This document shows, in pieces, positions 10,777 to 21,308 of a stretch of DNA of 64,000 nucleotides; position 1 is the stretch's first letter; each line of letters begins with the position of its first letter. The notes under the pieces are model-generated. The model was not told the DNA's origin, ran no database searches, and saw only the letters and a program-made list of their open reading frames with translations. This stretch comes from Cylindrotheca closterium (lineage: Eukaryota > Bacillariophyta > Bacillariophyceae > Bacillariales > Bacillariaceae). The stretch covers positions 124,001 through 188,000 of the forward strand of contig CAKOGP040002091.1 of assembly GCA_933822405.4 (NCBI GenBank), given 5' to 3'. The translations under genes and the position numbers were made by a program.

Positions 10777-11557
10777 TTGTGCATTCGCATCGCACCTGTA
10801 AAGTCTATTCCATCGTAAAGTTAAGCGAACATTGTATGTAGTATAGCTCCAAAGCTTTCACAGAAGTAAAAGCATAGTTGGGTAGAAGAGGAGACGGATC
10901 TCAATGGGTGCCGTTGGTGGTAGATGATCTCGTGTTTCTGACCAATTGTCTCTCCCTATGAATGTGGACTGGAATGCCCTTGTTGTTTAGTTGCTCATTT
11001 GTATCGCAATAGCGCAGAATATGGCACGCACTTGCTTTCAACCGATGAAGAGGCATCGAAGAACGATGGGAAGAGTTCCTTAGGGGCATCTACTATCCTT
11101 GTACTCTTTGTGACTGACAAATCTGCTGGGTGTTCATTGGAGTGCTACTTCGATTGGGTTTCTGAATGCGCTGTACTGTATTCGAATTGAGTTTGCTGTG
11201 ATAGTTGGTCTTCCACGACCTCTGAGAGAACGAAAGTGTGATCGAACAATGCATCGGGGATCCTACGTGAACAGCCACTCACATTTTCTCTCTCTGAAAT
11301 ATATGTATTACGTGTTAAAAAAACTTCAATTATCGATTTCTAATCTATGCGATCTTTTCCTCCCTAAAAATCAAACTGGTTCTGTGCCATAAATTTTGAT
11401 AGCATGAACGTTCTGAACTGGTCCTCGTATACCGGCACACTTGTTGCAAAGTGATCAATTCTGTATCTCTCAACTTTTGGATTCACTGGCACTTCTCAAA
11501 AAATGCAAGTCGATACTCCAACATAAAAGGGACAAACGACAGCTGTAAAACAACATC
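10777..11557. other. CAA2-CAA3 intergenic region
   Basis: Its first 650 bases are copied in inverted orientation at 6315-6965, and its whole length has a diverged forward copy at 7100-7802. Short frames in it are shared between the copies only because the DNA is duplicated. CATAAAAG at 11522-11529 is the likely core promoter position for CAA3. Confidence 0.6.
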
Positions 11558-13115
11558 ATGAAATTCACTGCCATTCTTTTTTGGCTGCATTGCCATTTAT
11601 GCTTGGTGAAAAATACGCCTGTGAGATCCCGGAGGTTCTGAAAAAATTCACTCTTGTAACAAAGGGAGACGCTGCCATTGGCGCGCATTCCATGTATGTT
11701 AGTAATTTATCAGAGACAGACATCGATCCAGATACTTCTGCCAGCAAAACATTCGATGGGCATGTCTGGGGTGGCTATATTCCTCCGCGAGAGGAGAGGC
11801 TCGAAGACGGTAGTATCATATACCTGAGGAACATGACCTTCAATGGCGACACAACGGAAAATGTCGGCTTGGCAGATGCCGGAATTGACTGGGCACATAT
11901 CGAGTGGCTCGCTCAGAACTTGGAAGACTGGTAAAGCGGCGAGTACAAAATCACCGTGCTATACGATGGTGGAAGTGAGGCGTCCCCTCTGAGCTTCGAA
12001 AAACTACATTGTGGATCCAAGCGACACCGATAGCGGGAAAATCCTTCTCCTCTTTCCTAACGGTTGTGTGGCTTGATTGGTTGAGTGGCGAACACAAGCC
12101 TGGTCCCGGTATTTTGGCTCCTTTCTCCAATGTATACCTCCTTGGGGATGCCGCTTACGCGGATGGCTACATCATTGCCAGTAACTTTGAAACCCGTGAC
12201 GGTGCCAGCAATGTTCAAAGTAGCCTTCAGCTTCATGGATACCCATTCCTTGGTACTGGATTCACATGCAAGAGTACACTAGAAGAGAACCCAGCCCCGG
12301 CTCCATCTCCTACTCCAGAAGTGCAAGAATCTGGTAGCAATGGTGATCCTCACTAAGTTTTTCAAATTCCAAGAATGACTTGAGTGCTTCTGGGTACTCT
12401 CCACTCACATTTCGGAATGCTTTCATAGTCAAAACTTGGACTGGGGAACACTTTGAGTACCACGGTCAATGCGACGTGGTTCAGGGGAATTGAAATTCAA
12501 ATCCGAACCAAGTTGGTGAGATATTGGAGTTACATTCAAAGTGTGGCCATTCGCATTGGAAAGGATTTCAAGTACTGGTACAACTTTGAATATCAGGCCA
12601 ACATGGATAGCCTTGGCGGTTTTCCTGTCATCTTCAAGGATCGTTCCAAATACAGTCACTACAAAGCTGGATTGGACATTGACTTGAGCCCAATGTTCCC
12701 TGGAGAAAAGATTTCCGTTGCCGCCTGGAAGGAATCTGTTCGCATCGATGTCAAGAATGGTTCCAAAGCCTCTTTTGGAAAGTCAGTCGGCATCCTAGGT
12801 AAATTCGAGTCCGGTAGAACCTTGAGCCGCAAGGGTGCTTTGATGGATGACTTTGTTGAATGTGGTCAAGAGTGGCAAGTTCTTCCTACCGAACCCATGC
12901 TCTTTCATGAGACTTCTGTACCACAATTCCCTGCCAAATGTGTTGAACTAGAAGATCCACAGGGTGAACGCCGACGCCGCCGACTGGACGAATCTGGTAT
13001 CAAGGAAAAGGAAGCCGAGGCAGCTTGCGCGAGGCTCGAAGATCCATCGGATCGCAAAGGCTGCGTTTATGACATTATTGTAACTCAAGACTTGGATATT
13101 GCCGGCGCGTACTAA
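11558..13115 (+). pseudogene. CAA3: decayed CAA/GDPH gene
   Basis: The ATG at 11558 opens MKFTAILF, but a one-base loss in a T run before 11581 moves the frame. The body (GEKYACEIPEVLKKFTLV onward) is then read in a second frame until a TAA at 11932-11934 and further shifts near 12000-12080. The linker reaches GDPH at about 12354, where the intron donor GTAAGT of CAA2 is replaced by a sequence without GT. After the former acceptor (about 12430), FKTW survives as VKTWTGEHFEYHGQC and another shift occurs near 12485. The last 210 residues (12480-13115) remain open and end DIIVTQDLDIAGAY. The von Willebrand D-like part lacks a block corresponding to VLEVEGSADPSSK. At least four independent lesions make a functional product unlikely unless the 3' half is expressed alone. 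Confidence 0.85.
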
Positions 13116-13267
13116 GAAGTTCTCACTGTAGCCTGATTCTTCTATAGTGTATCATAAACAGATAGAAAGAATACTCTTCACTCTGAGACCCAACAAGCGT
13201 TTGTAGAAGCTTAAGCGCCGCATTGGGCCGCTTTTCTCGAACTCGCCATCTATCAATCAATGATTGA

Positions 13268-14644
13268 TCAATTGTTGACACGCTCATCTATTGACCCAGT
13301 CATGTCCACTCTACTGTGTCGACCACTAGTTTCACGATTCGGTTCCATAGTCTCTGGATTACTTGGTTGGTTGTCTTCTTTTGCATCTAGATCGTGACTT
13401 GTCTCGCCATAGTCTTGGTCTTGAACAATTTCTGACTTGTTGTTTTCAGAGGCAATGCTTCCTACTTTTTCTTCGTCGTCTTCTTCCAACTCGTCAATGC
13501 TCTCCGCCGTAAGGTTTACACTATGAGCAGAGTCGTTTCGTTGACTGATCATGTTCGATGATGCTTCACTCAGTCCATGCGCAGGTGAATCCAAACTTGC
13601 ACTTGCTTCCGATTTCCGGCTGAATAATTTGGAAATCCTGCTCGTGGATGCCAAAGACGACTGCCGAATGTTTGAGATGGTGGACCTTCTCGTTTCCGCC
13701 CCTCCCATTCGACGGCGATAGATAAGGGCGTTGAAAAAGCCTTGCAGTGGACTAATGGTTCGTAACGCCAAAAGAGAAATGAAGTATTTGGTGTCACCGT
13801 ATTCAGCGTCTGCTTGCAAGCGGTTGACAGGTACAAATGGAAAGAACCAGAAGAAAAATGCCCCGATATACATGAGAGCCTGGCGACCCGTCTGCCTTGT
13901 CCGAATCATACCTCGTTGGGTGCCCTGACCATACTGTCGAATCTTTTTTTCCGTAGCCCCAACCTTGCACAGAATCAGCACCATGGATACGATGATTATC
14001 ACAAAAGACACCCCGGCAAATACTCCAAACATACGGTTACTGATATGCGCGCCCTCTCCACGGATACAGGGGATATCTTCGTCTTCCGCACAACCCGTGG
14101 GAAATTCTTGAGTAAAGCAAAGGCCAGGCATTGCAGTAACTGGATTCAGATGCTGACCAAGGGCCCCAATAATGCCTGTTGCTATTGGCGCCAGAATACT
14201 GAAGGCATGAAAGAAAGGCTCGATACGCTTTGTAAATCTCTCCTCGCGCATTTCGTATCGAACTTGCGTCAAGAAGAAGACTGAAAGGCACACAGAATAA
14301 CAGGAGGCTCCTATCATAAAATTGTAAAAGAAACTAGAGATGGCACAAGTCGTGAAGTTTCCATACGCTTGAAAGACCAATTCGTTTCCAAGTTCTGCGG
14401 GTGCTAACCAAGGCATGGTCAATACTAGACTCAAGGAAGATATCAAATCCATCATACTCAGACCCAGCATGAGTCGCTGATAGGCACGTCGCATCTTGAC
14501 TTTGCGATCCTTCCATATGGAATAAATGATAAAGCCAGATCCCCAAACGGAAAGAGGGGCTGTCGTGAGATGGATTAAGCTGGCAATCCTAGTTTGCTCC
14601 TCCGTAAGGAATGGTTCTATGATTGCTGTCGTTGTTTCATTCAT
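13268..14644 (-). CDS. seven-transmembrane receptor, cAMP-receptor/rhodopsin-like
   Basis: The start is MNETTTAI at 14644; the frame is open upstream but has no earlier ATG. The product has 458 residues. N-glycosylation motif NET is at residue 2. Seven hydrophobic segments are readable, ending with NALIYRRR after helix VII, which resembles the NPxxY region. The second extracellular loop carries Cys residues (CFTQEFPTGC). The 170-residue tail is Ser-rich and acidic, suited to phosphorylation-based regulation. The overall shape fits the cAMP-receptor-like/secretin-related 7TM group, but I cannot fix the family. It is unrelated by sequence to the class C-like receptor at the left edge. A relic of its 5' end lies at about 8.0-8.2 kb, showing that it was part of the duplicated unit. 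Ligand and coupling are unknown. Confidence 0.85.
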   Translation of the reverse strand: MNETTTAIIEPFLTEEQTRIASLIHLTTAPLSVWGSGFIIYSIWKDRKVKMRRAYQRLMLGLSMMDLISSLSLVLTMPWLAPAELGNELVFQAYGNFTTCAISSFFYNFMIGASCYSVCLSVFFLTQVRYEMREERFTKRIEPFFHAFSILAPIATGIIGALGQHLNPVTAMPGLCFTQEFPTGCAEDEDIPCIRGEGAHISNRMFGVFAGVSFVIIIVSMVLILCKVGATEKKIRQYGQGTQRGMIRTRQTGRQALMYIGAFFFWFFPFVPVNRLQADAEYGDTKYFISLLALRTISPLQGFFNALIYRRRMGGAETRRSTISNIRQSSLASTSRISKLFSRKSEASASLDSPAHGLSEASSNMISQRNDSAHSVNLTAESIDELEEDDEEKVGSIASENNKSEIVQDQDYGETSHDLDAKEDNQPSNPETMEPNRETSGRHSRVDMTGSIDERVNN

Positions 14645-15057
14645 CTTATAAGAGCAACAGGACGTATGGATTAGACATTGTGACCGTAATTGCTTGACAA
14701 ACCACAAAAAGGGTTTTTTCAGCTTGCGTCACTGCGCATTCCTTTTCGCATTTTCTGATCATTCGATCATCACGCTTTCCCAAGTCGTCCGTCATGCATT
14801 CGCACCAATGGTGTCATGGGTCATGGAAGGTCGGCTCACGCTCCTTCCATTTTGGAAAGTACCACACCTCATGTTGAAATTTACCGTAGACGCAAAACCT
14901 TGTTTCAGTGCATTGTTTTTTTGCCCTTTCATAGTCCTAATTTGAACAATTTTGAAGCTGTTTCTGAACATTCATCATTGATAACCTTGCTTGGGATAGG
15001 AAGGAAGACTAGATTATTTCCATCCAAGAGTACTGTAGTAGGAACGTAAGAGTAGGT
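14645..15057. other. divergent promoter region, GPCR and HA-domain gene
   Basis: This 413-base interval separates divergently oriented genes. The first 90 bases are shared with the relic at 8.1-8.2 kb; homology stops near 14735, marking the right edge of duplication unit B. Confidence 0.6.
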
Positions 15058-16248
15058 ATGGAAGACGCTGTGGATCCCATTGTGGAACAGGTCCTACAAG
15101 AACAACCGCCCGTAGACGCAGCAGCGGCTGCCATGGAAACGGAAGCCCCTGCCGCTGATGGAGCTGTGGAGACTCCTGCACCCGAGGCTGCAGTCGAGGC
15201 TGCAGTCGAAGCTGCAGCCGAGGGGAAAGAGGATGATTCCTCCAAGCCAGCAGTCCCTGTTCCTGCTGCGGCGGCGGCTGCTAAGGAAGGAGAGACACCG
15301 AAGAAACCCAAGCGCAAGGAAATCAGAAAGCGTGTGCGAAGAGTCGGAAAATCAGAGCCTCGCAAGTTTGCCAAGACGGATGGTGGTTCCAGTAATCCAA
15401 GCGGAGAGGGAACCTTGGAGAGCTTGACTGGGGCTGCTGCACGAGCAGATGGGGCTACCACAATGCCAACTCGTCGAGTTCTTTCGAAGCACGATGAAAA
15501 GTGGAACAACATGTTTGATAAACTCGTGGAATACAAGGTAAGTCATTGTTGGAATGTTGTTGTTGTTGTTGTTGTTGCACCACATCATTGCTTCAAACTA
15601 ATCATTATCCAATTATCCTTGCAGAAAGCAAACAATCATACATTGGTGCCACAATGCTACCACGATGATCCTCGTCTTGGACGATGGGTTCACTACCAGC
15701 GTGTGGAATATTGGATCTTCCAGCAATCGGGGACTGGCAAGATCACCCCCGAGCGCATTGGCCGTCTCGAATCGATTGGCTTTGAATGGGACCCTCAAAA
15801 GGCACAATGGAATATCTTGTTTGACCGCCTTGTCAAGTTCAAGGAAGAAGTTGGCCACTGCAAGGTCCCCAAGGGATACGCCAAGGACACTGAACTGGCC
15901 AACTGGGTTCGCAACCAACGTCTCGAACAAGCCAATTCCAAAAAGGGAAAGAAGTCTCGGATGACTCCCGAGCGATACGAGAAACTCACAAGTCTAGGCT
16001 TCCGTTGGTCTACCAGTATTGCCAAGAAGGGAACCGCCCGCAAGCCTTCTCCGGCTGCCACAGCCGAACATGCCGCGGCGGTTGCCGCGGCTGCCAATGA
16101 GCTTACGACTGCTGCGCCAAAGGAAGATCCTACCGAAAAGGCAGTTGAAGCGGCAGTAGCCGTGGCCATTGAATTGGACAATCCTGCTCCGTCGAATAAT
16201 GGTAGTGAAATCAAAGACGAAGACGATCATACCGTCATTCAAATTTAA
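15058..16248 (+). CDS. protein with two helicase-associated (HA) domains
   Basis: Exon 1 is 15058-15537, an 87-base intron 15538-15624 contains a TTG microsatellite, and exon 2 is 15625-16248, giving 367 residues. The first 120 residues are Ala/Glu-rich with a basic cluster (KKPKRKEIRKRVRRV) that may be a nuclear localisation signal. Two consecutive HA-type repeats follow, each with W-x-x-x-F/L-x-x-L and a conserved LGRWVHYQR or LANWVRNQR element, ending LESIGFEW and LTSLGFRW. These repeats are abundant in diatom genomes without any helicase attached; a nucleic-acid-binding role is presumed, not shown. The C-terminus is Ala-rich and acidic. Since the intron is a multiple of three and lacks stop codons, an unspliced reading would add 29 residues inside the first HA repeat and disrupt it. 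Confidence 0.85.
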   Translation: MEDAVDPIVEQVLQEQPPVDAAAAAMETEAPAADGAVETPAPEAAVEAAVEAAAEGKEDDSSKPAVPVPAAAAAAKEGETPKKPKRKEIRKRVRRVGKSEPRKFAKTDGGSSNPSGEGTLESLTGAAARADGATTMPTRRVLSKHDEKWNNMFDKLVEYKVSHCWNVVVVVVVAPHHCFKLIIIQLSLQKANNHTLVPQCYHDDPRLGRWVHYQRVEYWIFQQSGTGKITPERIGRLESIGFEWDPQKAQWNILFDRLVKFKEEVGHCKVPKGYAKDTELANWVRNQRLEQANSKKGKKSRMTPERYEKLTSLGFRWSTSIAKKGTARKPSPAATAEHAAAVAAAANELTTAAPKEDPTEKAVEAAVAVAIELDNPAPSNNGSEIKDEDDHTVIQI

Positions 16249-16369
16249 GTTGGATGATTGATGACCACAATAACAAACAAACATACTAGGGATACTTTTG
16301 CAAACAAACACATACAAAAACTTTTTCATTTGCTAATGTATCTTGTTGTACTTCACTTTATTTCATATA

Positions 16370-18124
16370 TTAACTTTTTGACAGATTCTCCATTTGATCG
16401 TAAATGTCACTCAAAAACTCATGGGCTGCCGCAATCACTTGGGGTGTGGCCCGATTGTGCTTGTTGGTGGCATCCTCTTGCCAGACTTGATTGGCCTTGC
16501 TGTTTCGGCCCTTACTGTAGACACCTGCTACTTGCTTCATGTTTTCGATCATGCCATCGCTAATGGGATTGATGTCAAAGAACTCGGGTAATATTCGATC
16601 CCAAGCAATCTCTGGTAATTGATTGTAGTTGATGAATCTCCCCATCCCCGTCTTTTTGTGCTCATCAATGGCGGCCAAGGACAAGGCAGCCTAGAATGGA
16701 ATGGAATTAAATGGAGAAGCAGAATGATTGTATTTGGGCAATTGATAAAAGAGAAGGAAGAGGAAAGGGTCAGATACTGAATTCGATTTGTCACACCCAA
16801 AATGAATAATAGATTGCTCCAAGATAACAAGAAGCTTACCAAATGGGCAGCACAGTATTCTGCAACTTCAATATTTTCCATTGTCTTGTCATGCTTTTGC
16901 AAAATCTTTTGAGTGGTGCGCGGTTGTCGGTTCATGGGTCGGACATAATTTCTCGCGCACACCGGCAATCGTTTCTTTCCCTTTTTGTTGAGCGTCTGGG
17001 CAGCCGCATCCTTAAAGTGGGACATCATGACTTCGACCGAATCACGATACAGATACACCCACGGAGTATTCGGAAAGACGGACGTAAACTTGTCAATGTC
17101 CATGGTACCAATCGATTGAATTTTGTAAAATACATGTTGGGGTCGGTCCACCCGTAGTGTCCGGCCCATTAAATAAAAGACATCCTTGATCAATTGCGTA
17201 TGCTTGTCGGGATCACATGGTCGATCAGAACAAGCTCTCAAAGCGTGGACGGGTGGTGGAGATTCGCTATAGACGCGTGAGTGATCGGGAGAAAAGGCGG
17301 CCAATAAGTTGGCAGTCAAAGTGGATCCACACCGAGTTTCGTGAAAGACCAAACCGGCAGGTTCCACTGGCAAAACGACACTCTTCTTGCCCGTGAATAC
17401 GTCAGGATCATTAAAGGAAGCATCATACGCCCGGGCATCTTGGGCCAGATCAAAGAGATCGACTTCGACTTGAGTGCCTTCGCACATGAAGGATTGGGCT
17501 TGCAAATCCTTAAACATTGGAACTGTACTCGGATTCTCTTGTTGTTTCTTCCATTCGATCTTGCAAAAAGTACCAATGGCATTGTATCGTTTTCCCGGAA
17601 TACGCGCTAGCAATCCTTCATCTTCTACGGCAATATCAATCAGCGTAAAGTGACCTTCCAAAGCCGCATCTCGTGGTGTTCTATGATCATAGTATCAAGA
17701 GATCAGTCAATCATTGTCAATTTTTCAATCAATCATTGTCAATTTTTCAGAATGAATATTCATCGCAGGCGCAAGGATAGTAGGTTAGAATTGCACATGC
17801 AACATATCGACGTATTAATATAGCAATCATCTCTACTTCACAATTTCCGATCCGACATAGTAGTAGTAGTAGTAGCAGTACTTACGTTTTCTGTTTGGTG
17901 TGTTTGGAAACGTGCCGTTCGGGCCTCCGTCGAATCCGTTCCTTTCCAGTCACTGGATCAACGTCTCTGTCGGGTACAAAGATTCCCGCAATATGCTTGA
18001 TGTATACAAAGTACCCAAACGCATACACCAATAGGATACCCGTAAGAAACTTTATGAATTTGGATTGTTTTCGCTTCTTTTCCGAAGTCCCGTCGTTTCC
18101 CTTGTAGTGGTGTATGATTGCCAT
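16370..18124 (-). CDS. membrane-anchored sulfotransferase-like protein (paralog 1)
   Basis: Exons on the minus strand are 18124-17886, 17680-16840 and 16690-16370, giving 466 residues. A single hydrophobic segment (FLTGILLVYAFGYFVYI) after a basic N-terminus predicts a type II Golgi membrane protein. The PAPS 5'-phosphosulfate loop is visible as HETRCGSTL, and the 3'-phosphate region as PWVYLYRDSVEVMMSH, placing it in the sulfotransferase superfamily. The acceptor could be a cell-wall or secreted polysaccharide or glycoprotein, but the sequence does not say which. A paralog of equal length (467 residues) is at 19656-21308, beyond AP2S1. The two share PMFKDL/PMFRDL, the catalytic loops and the EYCAAHL segment. 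Paralog 1 alone has an intron directly after EYCAAHL, so one intron was gained or lost after duplication. Confidence 0.82.
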
Positions 18125-18733
18125 GATGATGGAAATATTGTTGTGTTATTTGAAGGAATCAGTTGTTCTGTGTAAGTTTTCTCTTTTCCAACTAGTTCTT
18201 GGCGTGTAAAAGGGATGACTGATATTGGTCGTGGAGTTTGGCTGGTCTTGTTTGTTTTGAGATTGTGACTTGTCTTGTTGTTGTTAATCGTTGCTACCAG
18301 CACTTCATTCGTCGTTTCCTCGTGTCTTTTGGTGATTGTAGGACGGTACTACTGTGTTGCTGCTTTGTTGAAGTGGGCTTCTCTTTCACAATGTCTTATG
18401 AAAAACGGTCGGCACCCGATAACAAAAGCTTTTTGGGTGTTGTTGTCGTGGTGATGGTGATTGATTTCTCGGGGTCGGATCAGTCGAAATGACCCGTTCG
18501 TTTTCATCGCATGATCGATGTGAAAAGAAGTCGAACGCCGGCAAGGCTTTCTCAACGGCTTTGACCGACTAGGTCGAGCCAATGAGTTCCGTGGGCAAGA
18601 CCAAACGACCATGGCATCGATCGCTACCTATATATTCAGCGTTGTCTTCCGAGCTTCCTGTCGACGTTGATATCCTTTAGCATCTCTTTTTGAAGAACTG
18701 TATCACTCAAAAACTACTACTTGGAATTACAAA
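18125..18733. other. divergent promoter region between sulfotransferase 1 and AP2S1
   Basis: This 609-base interval separates head-to-head genes. It contains GGTCGAGCCAATGAG (CCAAT-like) at about 18570-18585 and TATATATT at about 18629. No coding sequence is recognised. Confidence 0.5.
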
Positions 18734-19359
18734 ATGGTAAGTGTTTGATTGCAGTTGTTGGCTTGCTTTTGGCGTGTGCACTTAGCTTCATTGACTAACT
18801 AATTTATCATCATTCCATTCCATTCCATTCAATTCATTTCAATTCAATTCAATGCAACTCAACTCAACTCAACTCAACTCAACTCAACTTTACCATTTTG
18901 TAGATTCGTTTCTTTTTGCTGCAAAATCGCCAAGGCAAGACCCGGTTATCCAAATGGTACGTTCCTCCATCTGGAGGCGACACTGGAAGTTCTTCTGGCA
19001 TTGAAGCCGAAAAGGCTCGAGTGGAGGCCGAAATTCATCGCATGGTGACGGCCCGGGACAAGAAGTACACCAACTTTATCGAATACAACAATTACAAATT
19101 GATTTACAGACGATACGCTGGACTGTTCTTTACTATCGCAGTGGATGTCCAAGATAATGAATTGTCCTTTTTGGAAACCATTCACTTGTTTGTGGAACTT
19201 TTGGATGCTTACTTTTCCAATGTTTGTGAATTGGACATTGTCTTTAACTTCAACAAGGTCTACACTATCCTAGATGAATTCATGCTGGCGGGAGAAATTG
19301 AAGAAACTTCAAAGCGAGAAATTCTGGATCGAGTCAAGCAACTGGAAAAGATGGAGTAA
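18734..19359 (+). CDS. AP2S1: AP-2 clathrin adaptor complex sigma subunit
   Basis: Exon 1 holds only the ATG (18734-18736). The intron is 18737-18903 and exon 2 is 18904-19359, giving 152 residues. The protein opens [20 protein letters not shown] and continues with [20 protein letters not shown], the block that separates AP-2 sigma from AP-1 and AP-3 sigma chains, then [15 protein letters not shown] and LAGEIEETS. It is slightly longer than animal AP2S1 (142 residues) because of a short Gly/Ser insert after KWYVPPSGG. Sigma binds acidic-dileucine cargo signals and forms the core with alpha, beta and mu in clathrin endocytosis at the plasma membrane. An ATG-only first exon is easy for gene finders to miss. 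The intron contains pentamer repeats. Confidence 0.93.
18813..18889. repeat. pentanucleotide microsatellite in AP2S1 intron
   Basis: Degenerate CATTC/AATTC units grade into seven units of AACTC shortly before the intron acceptor at 18903. The pyrimidine-poor AACTC run replaces a normal polypyrimidine tract, though TTTACCATTTTGTAG remains at the acceptor. Confidence 0.9.
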
Positions 19360-19655
19360 AGCTGTATTGGTGTTGCTTTGCATGGTATGGTACGGTAGTT
19401 GTACTGTAGTTTCGGATATTGAATCCTCACCTACCAACCTACGCATTTGTACTTTTCTGGTTTGCGCAGTCGAGCTTTGTCTTGATTGTGTTTGTGCACT
19501 GTTCATAATGACAAAATAATAAAATGTCTATTACATTAACATCCTTTTGCTCGAGTGTGTAGGATGAGAGCGGGTTAAGAATTGGCTCGTACGCTTGTTG
19601 TTGTTGTCTATCGTTTCACAAACACACACATCCATTCGTTCCAACAGATAAGGAT

Positions 19656-21308
19656 TTAGCTGGTTGCTACTGGCAAATCCCGTTCCATCAATTTGGGCTG
19701 AAAGCTTTCCAATGTATCATAACTTGGTTTCAATATCAATGCGGCCGCCTCCTTGACGGCATCCGAGGCCGCATGTTCCTTGGCTTCGGAATCTCCCTTG
19801 AAATCCACATGCCGCTTGCCACGGCCTTTGGAGTAGGTCTGCGACACCTTTTGGATATTGGCCGTTTCCGTAGACGTTAGTGCACGACCCCAGATCCGGG
19901 GCAAGACGTCTTCATACAAGTGTTGAATGAGACCATCGTAATTCATCGGAATGGCATAATCGTTCAATCGGTGGACGGCCGCTTCGCTAATGGCCGCCAA
20001 ATGCGCCGCGCAATATTCTTCTCTTGCCATGGTCTTGGCGTCTCGTCCATGACTCTTGGCAATTTGCTTGATGTCCTTGGGTGGATGATGGGATTGGGTC
20101 TGGACGCACTTGGCATACTTCAACGTGGGATCGTCCTTGATGTGACTCATCATGACTTGGACGGGATCTCTGTACACAAACAACCAGGGGACTTGAGGAA
20201 AGGCCTTTTGGAAGACTTCAATATTCTTGGTGGTGATGGATTGGAATTTGAAAAAGACACGCTCTTCTTGTGGATCGTTGGATCGACTCATCATGTAGAC
20301 AGTATCCTTCAAAATGGCAGCGGCCTGATCGACCGTACACCGATTGTAGTTATCGCCACAGGTCGACTTTAGCGCTTGAGATCCAGGTTGAGATTCACTA
20401 TAGGTTCGGTGTTTGGCAGGGTCCATTGCCAGCAAGGCATTGGCCACCAAGGTCGACCCACAGCGGGATTCGTGAAAGGCCACGGTCGTCAAATTCAAAA
20501 CTTTTGGGATTGGTTCTTCGTTCTCGACCGCAATTTGATCCCGATGACGAGCTAATTCGGCGATCTTCTTGAGGTCGATCTTGAATACATCTTCAATGTC
20601 GCAATCTGGAGAATGGCTGACCAAATCCCGAAACATGGGAACTGATTTCGATTGAAGGGAGGGGGAGGAAAACAGAAGGAATAGGATAGACGGTAGATGT
20701 TGGGTGGTGACGATCAGATGCAACAAGAACAGAATGACACCATTGTAAAAGAAATGAAAGCAAAGGCATATCAGAAAATGTATCATATAGTTGGGCGAGG
20801 CATTGGATGCCGCCCAATGGTATCAATCAAGACCAGACGAGAATAGTTTCTTTCTGAATGAATAGTCATCGTCAATCAAAAACCACGTACCTGCCGCAGG
20901 ATCCTTTTTGTGCGCTGCAAAGTTGAGCTTGCAAAAGTGTCCATAAACTCCAGCATAAGAAGATGGATGCGAACGTGACAATTCTTCTTCGTTGAGACCG
21001 AGGGATACCAAATGAATCTCCGCTTCCAAAATTTTCTCAATCATTTCCGCCTCGTTGAAGTCTTCGTGATGTTGTTTGTGAAGGTCGTTGCGGAATTTCC
21101 GAGCCTTGTCTTGAAGCTTGTGGACACCTTCCTTGACCCTTTCAACGTTGTCGCTTCTCAATAGTTGCCGAGAGGTTCCGCCATTGCCCGCAACGAGACC
21201 AGTGCTGACCAACGCCAAAGCACCAATGCAGATGAGACAGACGCCACCGCCTATCATGAATCGATGAAGCATGCGCTTTTTAGCGGCTTGTCCATTGTTT
21301 CCTTTCAT
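19656..21308 (-). CDS. membrane-anchored sulfotransferase-like protein (paralog 2)
   Basis: The exons are 21308-20891 and 20641-19656, separated by a 249-base intron, giving 467 residues. The type II anchor is a long hydrophobic run (FMIGGGVCLICIGALALVS) after a basic start. A charged stem follows that may form a coiled coil (residues 50-95). The PAPS loop is HESRCGSTL and the second nucleotide region is PWLFVYRDPVQVMMSH. The segment EYCAAHLAAISEAAVHRLNDY is continuous here but split by an intron in paralog 1. Identity with paralog 1 is limited to the catalytic blocks, so the duplication is not recent. It converges on AP2S1 with only about 300 bases between stop codons. The inferred role is Golgi sulfation of secreted material. 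Confidence 0.82.

Noticed and set aside
15009..15536. 175-codon minus-strand Ala/Ser-rich frame
   Set aside because: Antisense shadow of the Ala/Glu-rich N-terminus of the HA-domain protein.
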